This document shows, one piece after another, positions 1 to 5,871 of a stretch of DNA of 13,177 nt. The DNA is from Clostridia bacterium. GTDB taxonomy: Bacteria; Bacillota_A; Clostridia; Christensenellales; CAG-138. The notes beneath the pieces are model-generated. The model was not told where the DNA came from. It was given only the letters and a program-made list of their open reading frames with translations, and did not search any database. The position numbers and the translations under genes are program-made. Location of the stretch: positions 1 through 13,177 of the forward strand of contig JAFPXU010000059.1 in NCBI GenBank assembly GCA_017394605.1, in the 5' to 3' direction. How positions within the stretch are numbered: the first letter of the stretch is position 1; every line of letters starts with the position of its first letter.

Positions 1-10
1 GCTTAAGAAG

Positions 11-48
11 ATAAAAAAGAATGGTAATAACGAAATCCGTTATTACCA
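11..48 (-). terminator. Intrinsic terminator of the tRNA-Leu transcript
   Basis: On the minus strand a perfect 10-bp stem (GGTAATAACG at 47-38 pairing with 32-23, loop of 5 bases) is followed by ATTCTTTTTTATC. It lies just past the 3' end of the tRNA, so it ends that transcript. It is probably also the end for read-through RNA from the antiporter operon, which has no terminator of its own. The other direction lacks a T-tract. Confidence 0.85.
34..45. repeat. 12-bp direct repeat flanking tRNA-Leu, copy 1
   Basis: AATCCGTTATTA on the plus strand; the identical 12-mer recurs at 176-187. This copy forms part of the loop and one arm of the tRNA terminator hairpin. The match is seen directly; its meaning is unknown. 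Confidence 0.6.
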
Positions 49-55
49 CTCGAAA

Positions 56-138
56 TGGTGCGGCAGATGGGACTTGAACCCATACGCTCGCGCACACGCC
101 CCTCAAACGTGCCTGTCTGCCAATTCCAGCACTGCCGC
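56..138 (-). tRNA. tRNA-Leu (anticodon GAG)
   Basis: Minus-strand sequence folds as a class II tRNA. The acceptor stem is GCGGCAG/CTGCCGC, the discriminator is A and CCA is encoded at 58-56. The D-arm stem is CTG/CAG. The anticodon stem CACGT/GCGTG closes the loop TTGAGGG, giving anticodon GAG. A long variable arm of about 11 bases follows, then T-stem ATGGG/CCCAT with loop TTCAAGT. The long variable arm and the GAG anticodon identify leucine, reading CUC and CUU. It has its own promoter and terminator, so it is a single-gene unit, though RNA from the antiporter operon upstream may also run through it. Confidence 0.96.
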
Positions 139-147
139 GCACCGATT

Positions 148-177
148 ATTATACATAGGAAGGCTTCTCTTTGTCAA
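148..177 (-). promoter_or_regulatory. Consensus sigma-A promoter of tRNA-Leu
   Basis: On the minus strand, TTGACA (177-172), an 18-base spacer, then TATAAT (153-148). The predicted transcription start is near 141, about 3 bases before the mature tRNA 5' end at 138. The -35 box lies only 7 bases past the antiporter stop codon. Confidence 0.85.
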
Positions 178-187
178 TCCGTTATTA
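176..187. repeat. 12-bp direct repeat flanking tRNA-Leu, copy 2
   Basis: Second exact copy of AATCCGTTATTA (first copy at 34-45). On the minus strand it covers the antiporter stop codon and the first two bases of the tRNA promoter -35 box. Confidence 0.6.
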
Positions 188-1384
188 TGATTGTTTTTGA
201 ACGGATTTTCCCTTCCCGCTTTGTTCGATTTCTCCTGCAGCGGTGAGTGCCACTTTGGTGAGTACAGGCCCAATCAGTTCATAGATCAGAGTGGCACTGA
301 GAACAACAGCCTGGATTTTGGCGCCATATGCGGGAAGAGCTGTTAAGGCAACCTGCGCCATTCCAATTGCAACGCCCGCCTGCGGCAAAAGGGTAATGCC
401 AAGGTATTTGCGAATGTTCGGACTAGCCTTGACAATGGAGGCGCCAAGAAAAGATCCAAAATACTTACCGAGACTTCTTGCAACCAGATACAGAATGCCG
501 ACAAGTCCGACGGTAGGGACAACAGCAAGATCCAGTTCTGCGCCTGACAGGACGAAGAAGAGCATGAATAACGGCGGCGTCCAGCTGTCCGTGGCCTCCA
601 ACACTGCTTCGGCATCATTGCGGAGGTTTATGAGGCACGCGCCGATTGCCATGCAGAGAAGAAGGGAAGAAAGGTTAAAGATGGACGCAATGGCGGATCC
701 TGCCAGCACGGCGGTAACTGCGATGCTCAGCCTGTTCGCCTTCGAATGGAAGAAGCGCATGGAAACAGCAATCAGGAGGCCTATCGCGCATCCGACAACC
801 AGAGAAAGGACGATTTCTGCCAGCGGTTCCAGCAGCATGGAACGGACAGTGAGTCCGCCACTGCCAGAAAGCGCCTGGGAAATGGACAGAGAAACGGAAA
901 ACAGTATCAAGCCAATTGCATCGTCCATGGCAACTACGGGAAGAAGCGTGCTGGTAACGGGTCCGTTCGCGTGATACTGCCGGACGACCATCAGAGTTGC
1001 TGCAGGAGCAGTCGCTGCGGCAATTGCGCCGAGCGTCAGACTGAGCGGAAGCGGAAATCCAAAAGCGATCAGCGTTATATCTACGAGAAACGTGGCGAGA
1101 CACGCCTGCAGAATAGTAATCGTAATGGAGCTGGAGCCGATCTTTTTAATATGGCTGAACTTGAACTCCACTCCGATGGAAAAAGCGATAAACCCAAGGG
1201 CGATACTGGTAAGAACAGAAATAACGGCAGTGTCGTCTTCGTGAAAGACGTTCAGACAGTACGGGCCGACGATGAGTCCTGCAACCAGGTAGGCGGTAAC
1301 GTTGGGAAGGTGGATCAGCTTGGCGGGACGCGTCAGAAGAAGGCCGAATACCATGGCAACGGCTAGAGATAAAACGGCTTGCAT
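185..1384 (-). CDS. CPA2-type Na+/H+ antiporter (cation:proton antiporter)
   Basis: A 399-residue polytopic membrane protein, predicted to exchange Na+ (or K+) for H+ across the cytoplasmic membrane. The sequence is hydrophobic throughout with about 12 membrane segments. Family marks are the N-terminal NVTAYLVAGLIVGP (28-41), a TAPA segment (125-128), AMDDAIGL (152-159) with the paired aspartates D154-D155 typical of electrogenic NapA-like carriers, FFVLSGAELDL (276-286), RSLGK (303-307) and LLPQAGVAIGMA (332-343). Its length fits the bare transport domain: no TrkA-N or other cytoplasmic regulatory domain follows, only a short charged tail. It starts 4 bases after the stop of the PII-like gene, with its ribosome binding site (GAAGGAG) inside that gene, so the two are surely co-transcribed. 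The PII-like protein may supply the missing regulatory part. The ion selected cannot be read from the sequence. Confidence 0.88.
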   Translation of the reverse strand: MQAVLSLAVAMVFGLLLTRPAKLIHLPNVTAYLVAGLIVGPYCLNVFHEDDTAVISVLTSIALGFIAFSIGVEFKFSHIKKIGSSSITITILQACLATFLVDITLIAFGFPLPLSLTLGAIAAATAPAATLMVVRQYHANGPVTSTLLPVVAMDDAIGLILFSVSLSISQALSGSGGLTVRSMLLEPLAEIVLSLVVGCAIGLLIAVSMRFFHSKANRLSIAVTAVLAGSAIASIFNLSSLLLCMAIGACLINLRNDAEAVLEATDSWTPPLFMLFFVLSGAELDLAVVPTVGLVGILYLVARSLGKYFGSFLGASIVKASPNIRKYLGITLLPQAGVAIGMAQVALTALPAYGAKIQAVVLSATLIYELIGPVLTKVALTAAGEIEQSGKGKSVQKQS

Positions 1385-1388
1385 GGGA

Positions 1389-1727
1389 TTAGATAACTCC
1401 TTCTACATCGGAAACGGGAATGGTGAACATGATGCCGGAATTGGGAGCATCGAGCGATCCGCAGATTTCATGTACGGTCTGCTTTGCAAGAGACACCTGA
1501 TCCTCCCGCATGACGGAAAACAGCATCTTGCCGGGTTCGTGATCGGGATTCAGAAATTTCCGCAGCCCGCTGAACATGGGCGGCGGCTCGATGGAGTCCG
1601 CATAGAGGGACTGCAGCATACCCTCGCAGTCGACCATCGTCGCGCCGCGGAATCCGCGCTCCGCCATTTTGCTCAGAATCGGTTTAACCGTATCTTCACG
1701 GCATGATATATAGATGAATAAGACCAT
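1389..1727 (-). CDS. PII-like small signalling protein
   Basis: A 112-residue protein with the layout of the GlnB/PII superfamily. Residues 21-36 (MAERGFRGATMVDCEG) match the PII pattern before the T-loop, and the C-terminal GSLDAPNSGIMFTIPVSDV (90-108) matches the PII stretch that normally reads TG-x-x-GDGKIFV-x-PVEDV. The segment in the T-loop position (about 37-60, with EPPPMF) is unlike classical GlnB/GlnK and has no uridylylation site that I can recognise, so canonical nitrogen signalling is unlikely. PII trimers bind nucleotides between subunits and block or modify partner proteins, often transporters (AmtB for GlnK, SbtA for SbtB). The gene lies directly before and is coupled to the antiporter gene, so gating of that antiporter is the likely job; this is inference. 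The start is the ATG at 1727 after a modest site GAGG with 7-base spacing. Confidence 0.75.
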   Translation of the reverse strand: MVLFIYISCREDTVKPILSKMAERGFRGATMVDCEGMLQSLYADSIEPPPMFSGLRKFLNPDHEPGKMLFSVMREDQVSLAKQTVHEICGSLDAPNSGIMFTIPVSDVEGVI

Positions 1728-1729
1728 GA

Positions 1730-1780
1730 TGTTGCCTCGTAGCTTTCTTCAGTGTTATTCTGTTGATTTCAGAGGCAACA
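1730..1780. promoter_or_regulatory. 9-bp spaced inverted repeat at the PII-like promoter
   Basis: TGTTGCCTC at 1730-1738 is the exact reverse complement of GAGGCAACA at 1772-1780. Centre-to-centre spacing is 42 bases, about four helical turns. One arm overlaps the -10 box; the other contains the GAGG ribosome binding site of the PII-like gene. It may be a looping operator or, if transcription starts further upstream, an RNA stem hiding the ribosome site. The repeat is seen; the function is a guess. Confidence 0.35.
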
Positions 1781-1806
1781 ATACGCTTTTGCAATGGAAA
1801 AGTCAA
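1778..1806 (-). promoter_or_regulatory. Promoter of the PII-like/antiporter operon
   Basis: On the minus strand, TTGACT (1806-1801), a 17-base spacer, then TATTGT (1783-1778). The predicted start is near 1771, giving a leader of about 44 bases. It is divergent from the DUF4364 promoter about 90 bases away. Confidence 0.6.
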
Positions 1807-1895
1807 GCGGGGCGGAAAGAAATGAGATGTGGTATTCGGAGTCGCAGGCTGAAAAGACAAATCCAGATGAAGAAAGATGCGGCAGGCCAAAAAAC

Positions 1896-1904
1896 TGGTA
1901 TAAT
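1896..1904 (+). promoter_or_regulatory. Extended -10 promoter of the DUF4364 gene
   Basis: TGGTATAAT at 1896-1904 is an extended -10 element (TGnTATAAT). No good -35 box lies 17 bases upstream, which the extended -10 can offset. The predicted start is near 1911, about 22 bases before the ATG at 1933. This supports the short form of the protein rather than upstream in-frame ATGs. Confidence 0.65.
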
Positions 1905-1932
1905 GATAACACTATTAGAAACGGAGAAGCGT

Positions 1933-2487
1933 ATGCCTGTATTTGCCAAGGGAGAAGAAAGGAATAAGCTGATCATTCTGGCTTTGAATCAAGCGTTGAA
2001 CATTGAACTGACCTCGGAACAGATTTACAGAGCTGTTTTTGAGGGAAACTATATGAGCTACTTTGATTATCAGAATGTGATGTATGAACTTGAAGAAGAC
2101 GGATGGATCGCCGCCATACCGAGGCAGATCGGGCAGGTCTACAGAATCACCCCGGCAGGGAAGGAAGCGCTTGCGTCGCTGATCGATACGGTGCCTGCGG
2201 GGATCCGGAATGACATTTCGGAATACGCAGAAAAAAACCGGGACGATCTTCTCGAAGAGACCCGGTTTCCGAATTCCATGGAGGAGCTTTCAGACGGAAC
2301 GTATATGGTGCGCCTTGCCGTAACCGACGGAAATAAAACAGAGATCAAAGTGGAAATGCACGTTCAGACACGGGAAATTGCTCAGAACATGAGAAGCAAC
2401 TGGCGGAAGAACGCATACGGCATTTTCAGTCATCTGTTCGGGACGCTTTCGGCAAAGGAGGATCATTCCTCATCCGCGGAGAGCTGA
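1933..2487 (+). CDS. DUF4364 family winged-helix protein
   Basis: A 184-residue cytoplasmic protein of the DUF4364 family, uncharacterised as far as I know. Residues 11-80 look like a winged helix: NKLIILALNQALNIELTSEQ, then NYMSYFDYQNVMYELEEDGW, then a wing ending RITPAGKEAL. This resembles PadR/MarR-type DNA-binding folds, so a transcription regulator is likely, with target and signal unknown. Residues 120-160 form a predicted beta-rich dimer or sensor part. The ATG at 1933 was chosen because it has a ribosome site GGAG with 6-base spacing and lies just after an extended -10 promoter; earlier in-frame ATGs precede the promoter or lack a site. The gene runs tail to tail into rpe with an 18-base coding overlap, and contains on its opposite strand what looks like the terminator of the def-rpe operon. 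Confidence 0.8.
   Translation: MPVFAKGEERNKLIILALNQALNIELTSEQIYRAVFEGNYMSYFDYQNVMYELEEDGWIAAIPRQIGQVYRITPAGKEALASLIDTVPAGIRNDISEYAEKNRDDLLEETRFPNSMEELSDGTYMVRLAVTDGNKTEIKVEMHVQTREIAQNMRSNWRKNAYGIFSHLFGTLSAKEDHSSSAES
2231..2268 (-). terminator. Intrinsic terminator of the def-rpe operon, inside the DUF4364 gene
   Basis: On the minus strand, AAACCGGG (2268-2261) pairs perfectly with CCCGGTTT (2242-2235), with an inner TCTT/AAGA helix in the 18-base loop. It is followed directly by a T-run that makes seven consecutive T (2237-2231) with the stem end. It lies about 200 bases past the rpe stop. There is no T-tract on the plus side, so it acts in one direction only. Confidence 0.7.
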
Positions 2488-3114
2488 AATCATTTCTTTC
2501 GGGCTGGCGGCGCGGAAGATGCTGCTTCCCGCTACAAGTACGGAAGCGCCAGCATCTCTGCAGAGCGCCGCGGTTTCAGGGTTGACGCCCCCGTCCACCT
2601 CCAGCTCGCAGGGGATATCCATTTCCTTGATCCAGCCGCTCAGCGTCTGGATTTTTTTTACTACGTCATAAATGAATCCCTGACCGCCAAAGCCCGGATT
2701 GACGGTCATCAGAAGAACCAGGTCGCAATACTCGAGAAAAGGTTTGACCGGTTCAGGAGGCGTGGCGGGATTGAGAACGATACCTGCCTTCATGCCGAAA
2801 CTGTGTATGCAGGAAAGAAGCTCGCGGGGATCGGGCTCCGCTTCAATGTGGAAGGTAATATCATCCGCGCCTGCCTTCGCAAACGGTTCGATCCATTTCT
2901 TCGGATCCGTAACCATCAGGTGGACATCAATTGGAAGTTCCGTATAACTTCTGACAGCCTTGCACATTCCGGGTCCGAATGTCAGATTCGGAACGAAATG
3001 GCCGTCCATGACATCAAAATGGATCCAGTCCGCTCCAGCGTGTGAAATGTTGCGGACTGCTTCTCCCATTGCGGCAAAATCTGCTGAAAGGATCGAGGGC
3101 GCGATTTTAACCAT
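2470..3114 (-). CDS. rpe: Ribulose-phosphate 3-epimerase
   Basis: A 214-residue TIM-barrel enzyme that interconverts ribulose 5-phosphate and xylulose 5-phosphate in the pentose phosphate pathway, in the cytosol. Family marks in order: PSILSADF (7-14), HFDVMDGHFVPNLTFGP (32-48) with metal ligands H32 and D34, DVHLMV (63-68) with H65, the phosphate-binding NPGFGGQGF (139-147), EVDGG (172-176) with the metal and catalytic D174, and AGSSIF (195-200). Length is normal. The start at 3114 was chosen because the family begins at MVKIAPSIL and AAGGAG lies 11 bases upstream; an upstream in-frame ATG would add residues with no family match. It overlaps the end of rsgA by 8 bases, so translation is coupled. 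It is the last gene of the operon; thiN, which often follows rpe in Clostridia, is absent. Its coding strand complement carries a likely plus-strand terminator at 2630-2659. Confidence 0.97.
   Translation of the reverse strand: MVKIAPSILSADFAAMGEAVRNISHAGADWIHFDVMDGHFVPNLTFGPGMCKAVRSYTELPIDVHLMVTDPKKWIEPFAKAGADDITFHIEAEPDPRELLSCIHSFGMKAGIVLNPATPPEPVKPFLEYCDLVLLMTVNPGFGGQGFIYDVVKKIQTLSGWIKEMDIPCELEVDGGVNPETAALCRDAGASVLVAGSSIFRAASPKEMISALRG
2630..2659 (+). terminator. Probable intrinsic terminator of the DUF4364 gene, inside rpe
   Basis: On the plus strand, ATCCAG (2630-2635) pairs with CTGGAT (2647-2652). After one C-T mismatch there is a CGC/GCG extension with a TCA loop. An eight-T run (2652-2659) follows. 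It sits about 140 bases past the DUF4364 stop, antisense to rpe codons 152-162. The stem is only moderately GC-rich, and the T-run is also explained by Lys-Lys codons of Rpe, so this is less certain than the opposing terminator. Confidence 0.5.
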
Positions 3115-3988
3115 AAATGTGTTTTCTCCTTGTTTCATATTCTCTTGCCAGAATCGTATAACGTTCATATCTTCCCGGGGACATCTTACCCTCCGCGACC
3201 AGTTCTTTTACCGCGCACCCGGGCTCGGTTACATGCATGCAGGAAGGGAACCGGCATTTTTCCGGGGAGTTGCCGAATTCGGGATAACATCCGTTCAGAT
3301 CCGTCTGCTCCAACAGATCTGTTTCATAGAGGGAAAAACCGGGGGTGTCCAGTATGGCGCCGCCGAAGGCTGGCCACAATTCCGCGCGCCTTGTCGTATG
3401 CCTGCCGCGGTCTGTTTTTTTGGCAAGGTCTCCCGTTTCCAGTGCCAGCTCCGGCAGCAGGAGATTGATCAGGGAGGATTTGCCCACGGCAGACTGCCCT
3501 GCGAAGCAGGAGACGCGATCCTTCAGAATACCAACGAGTTGTTCCTTTCCGGTTCCTGTTCTTGCAGAAACTACTGCGGTCCGGAACCATGGAATGTAGT
3601 CCTGTTCAAATGCGCGGACAATCTTCTCGTCCGCCGCATCGCTTTTATTCAGAATCAGAACCGGCTTGATTCCCGCAGGAACAGCCTGAATGATCAGTTT
3701 ATCCACAAGCTGCCAGTCGGGAGCCGGCGCCGAGGCGGATATGACGATCAGAAGCTGATCGATATTCGCCACGGACGGACGGACCAGGAGGTTTTTCCTT
3801 GGAAGGATTTTCTCAATGGAGGAATGCCCTTCTTTCTGATCTTCATAAATAACAAGATCTCCGACGACCGGAGAGATGCCGCTCTTACGGAAATGCCCGC
3901 GTGCTTTACATTCCACAACTGTCCCGCCCGTGTCGGGAAGGACATAATAGAAACCGCCGATTCCTCGGATGATTCTTCCGGTATTCAT
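3107..3988 (-). CDS. rsgA: Small ribosomal subunit biogenesis GTPase RsgA
   Basis: A 293-residue circularly permuted GTPase (YloQ/YjeQ family) that checks late maturation of the 30S subunit. The order is an N-terminal OB-fold (about 1-65), then the GTPase motifs in permuted order: G4 NKSD (114-117), G1 GQSAVGKSS (164-172), G2 region RGRHTT (194-199) and G3 DTPG (214-217). A C-terminal zinc-binding segment follows with C245, C250, H252 and C258 (C-x4-C-x-H-x5-C). All key residues are present and the length is typical. Its ATG overlaps the prkC stop (ATGA) and its end overlaps rpe by 8 bases. In other Firmicutes PASTA kinases phosphorylate RsgA homologues, and the gene is encoded next to the kinase here, so control by PrkC is plausible but not shown. 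Confidence 0.97.
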   Translation of the reverse strand: MNTGRIIRGIGGFYYVLPDTGGTVVECKARGHFRKSGISPVVGDLVIYEDQKEGHSSIEKILPRKNLLVRPSVANIDQLLIVISASAPAPDWQLVDKLIIQAVPAGIKPVLILNKSDAADEKIVRAFEQDYIPWFRTAVVSARTGTGKEQLVGILKDRVSCFAGQSAVGKSSLINLLLPELALETGDLAKKTDRGRHTTRRAELWPAFGGAILDTPGFSLYETDLLEQTDLNGCYPEFGNSPEKCRFPSCMHVTEPGCAVKELVAEGKMSPGRYERYTILAREYETRRKHIYG

Positions 3989-5871
3989 GGCTGCACCGCC
4001 TCATCCGTAAAGTTTACTTCCCGCCGCTTGACTTCCACTCCATTGATATAGAGGATGACCTCATACCGTCCGCTGACGGAAACGGTGGCGGTAAACGAGA
4101 CGGGTATTTTTTCGCCGGGTTCCAGTATGTTGCTGTAAAGCACGCGTTCCACAAGGACACCACTGATCGCATCTTCGATTGCGCCTATGACAGGGGTTCC
4201 GCTGTCGGAGATGTCGACATTGAAAGCGACATCGGCGGAATAACCGGAAGGCTGCGGACCCGCCACGGTCAGGGTTACTGTCCGGCCTGTCTGGACCTCT
4301 TCTCCCGCAATTGGCTGCTGCAGGATCACCGTACCGTTGAGACTTTTGTCGGCGGTCGTATCATAGGTGATTCGAATTTTCACGCTGTCCGTGGAATCCA
4401 GCAGTTTTACGGCTTCGGGCAGGGGGAACAGGATGACGGAAGGCATTATGAAAGTTGAGGTTGCTGTTGCGCTGATGCTGATGCTGATCTCTGTTCCCTC
4501 CGTGGATTCCATGCCCGCAGGAATGGACTGGGAGCAGACATATCCGATGGCGGTATCCGAAACCTGATAAGAAACGGTGCCGAGTATGAAGCCTGCATTC
4601 TCAATTGCTGAGATTGCTTCCTCATAGGTGAGACCGATCAGGTCGGGTACGACGGGAACCTCCGGACCGGCACTGACTTTGATCGTGATGGAAGAGCCCG
4701 GCTTTGCATGCTTTCCGGCGTCGGGCGACTGCGTGAGAACAGTTCCGGCGGGATCGCTGCTTGACTCGTATTCTTCGATATCGACAGTAAAGCCGAAGTC
4801 TTCCGCTCTGTTCTGCGCATCCTGGAGTTTTTTCCCGACAAGCGACGGAACGACATTCGATGCCTCCTCGGAAGTGGCATAGATATAGCGGATCCCGAAA
4901 AACATTCCCGTAAAAGCAACGATAAAAAGGGCGACAACGATTGCAATTTTCGCAATCGGAGGGATCGTATGAATCGATACCGGACGCGTGTCGCTGCTGT
5001 CGGATTCATCCGCTAGCAGATCCTGCGAACTGTCCGCGGGGATATAATCCCGTTTTTTCAAGGCGTTCAGCAACGCTCGCTTCATCCGTTCCGCGGTCCG
5101 GTAACGGGCGGAAGGATCTTTTGAAAGCGCCCGCATCACGACGTAATTGACAGACGGAAAGACCTCCGGGTTGCGTTCGATGGCGGGCACAGGGATCTCA
5201 TTGATATGTTTCAACGCCACGGACACAGCGGTATCGGCAGTAAACGGAACTGTTCCCGTTAGCATTTCATAAAGGACCACACCGGCTGAATACAGATCGC
5301 TTTCTTCCGATACGGGTTTACCCTGCGCCTGTTCCGGAGAAAGGTAGTGAGCGGAACCCAGCACCGTGGAACCCGCGAAGGTGACAGTGGTAGCTTGCGC
5401 GTCACGTGCGATTCCAAAGTCTGTCAGTTTTACCTTCCCGGACGGGGTGATGATAATATTCTGGGGTTTGACATCCCTGTGTATGATGCCGGCATCGTGA
5501 GCCGCTGCCAAAGCGTTCAATATCTGAACGCAGTAGCTGACGGCTGTTTTCTGCGGCAGGGCGCCGCTGTCCTGCAGAATCGATTTTAACGTTCTGCCTT
5601 CCACATATTCCAGTACGATAAAGGGGATCTCATTGTATTCCCCGACACCGTACGCGTGAACGATGTTCTCCTGCGTCAGATGAAGAACGGTTTTTGCTTC
5701 CCGCTCGAATCTGCGCAGAAACTCGGGATTGTCGCGATATTCTTCCTTGAGCATTTTGATGGCGACGGGACGGTGATTCGCAAGATTGACCGCGCGGTAT
5801 ACCTGCGCCATGCCGCCCGTTCCGATCAGTTCCTGAATCTGATATCTGTGATTGAGAATGACACCGATCAT
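3985..5871 (-). CDS. prkC: PASTA-domain Ser/Thr protein kinase (PrkC/Stk1/PknB type)
   Basis: A 628-residue membrane-anchored Hanks-type kinase that senses muropeptides or lipid II outside and phosphorylates growth, wall and translation proteins inside. The kinase domain (about 9-272) has the glycine loop GTGGMAQVY (17-25), K39, HRDVKPQN (131-138, catalytic D133), DFG (151-153), an activation loop rich in Thr (161-169) and GSAHYLSPEQ (172-181). A juxtamembrane linker follows, then one membrane segment (about 306-330). The outside part has PASTA repeats at about 337-402 and 404-469, and a third, diverged one at about 474-537. A further beta-rich segment (541-628) ending in YEVILYINGVEV is not a PASTA repeat. 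Length fits the family. The start ATG overlaps the stp stop by ATGA, with AAGGGGGTG 7 bases upstream; the end overlaps rsgA by ATGA. Phosphatase and kinase are thus made together. Confidence 0.97.
   Translation of the reverse strand: MIGVILNHRYQIQELIGTGGMAQVYRAVNLANHRPVAIKMLKEEYRDNPEFLRRFEREAKTVLHLTQENIVHAYGVGEYNEIPFIVLEYVEGRTLKSILQDSGALPQKTAVSYCVQILNALAAAHDAGIIHRDVKPQNIIITPSGKVKLTDFGIARDAQATTVTFAGSTVLGSAHYLSPEQAQGKPVSEESDLYSAGVVLYEMLTGTVPFTADTAVSVALKHINEIPVPAIERNPEVFPSVNYVVMRALSKDPSARYRTAERMKRALLNALKKRDYIPADSSQDLLADESDSSDTRPVSIHTIPPIAKIAIVVALFIVAFTGMFFGIRYIYATSEEASNVVPSLVGKKLQDAQNRAEDFGFTVDIEEYESSSDPAGTVLTQSPDAGKHAKPGSSITIKVSAGPEVPVVPDLIGLTYEEAISAIENAGFILGTVSYQVSDTAIGYVCSQSIPAGMESTEGTEISISISATATSTFIMPSVILFPLPEAVKLLDSTDSVKIRITYDTTADKSLNGTVILQQPIAGEEVQTGRTVTLTVAGPQPSGYSADVAFNVDISDSGTPVIGAIEDAISGVLVERVLYSNILEPGEKIPVSFTATVSVSGRYEVILYINGVEVKRREVNFTDEAVQP

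Noticed and set aside
291..1366. Long plus-strand open frames opposite the antiporter gene
   Set aside because: They are antisense to a clearly conserved membrane protein, have low-complexity basic composition and no ribosome sites. The same holds for other long frames opposite rsgA, rlmN, fmt and the DUF2142 gene.
1714..1932. In-frame extension of the DUF4364 protein to an ATG at 1714
   Set aside because: The extra 73 residues have no family match and lie across the divergent promoters. The extended -10 at 1896-1904 and the ribosome site before 1933 support the short form.
2508..2535. GCGGAAG/CTTCCCGC hairpin just after the DUF4364 stop as its terminator
   Set aside because: The stem has a bulge and is followed by TACAAG, with no T-tract. 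The hairpin at 2630-2659 is a better candidate.
3115..3168. Longer N-terminus for Rpe starting at 3168
   Set aside because: The added 18 residues are a shadow of the rsgA end. The family starts at MVKIAPSIL, and AAGGAG precedes the 3114 start.
4440..4500. Short GATGCT-like tandem repeats in the prkC region
   Set aside because: They are explained by Ser-Ile-Ser-Ile codons in a beta strand of the second PASTA repeat; only a few units and no sign of variation.
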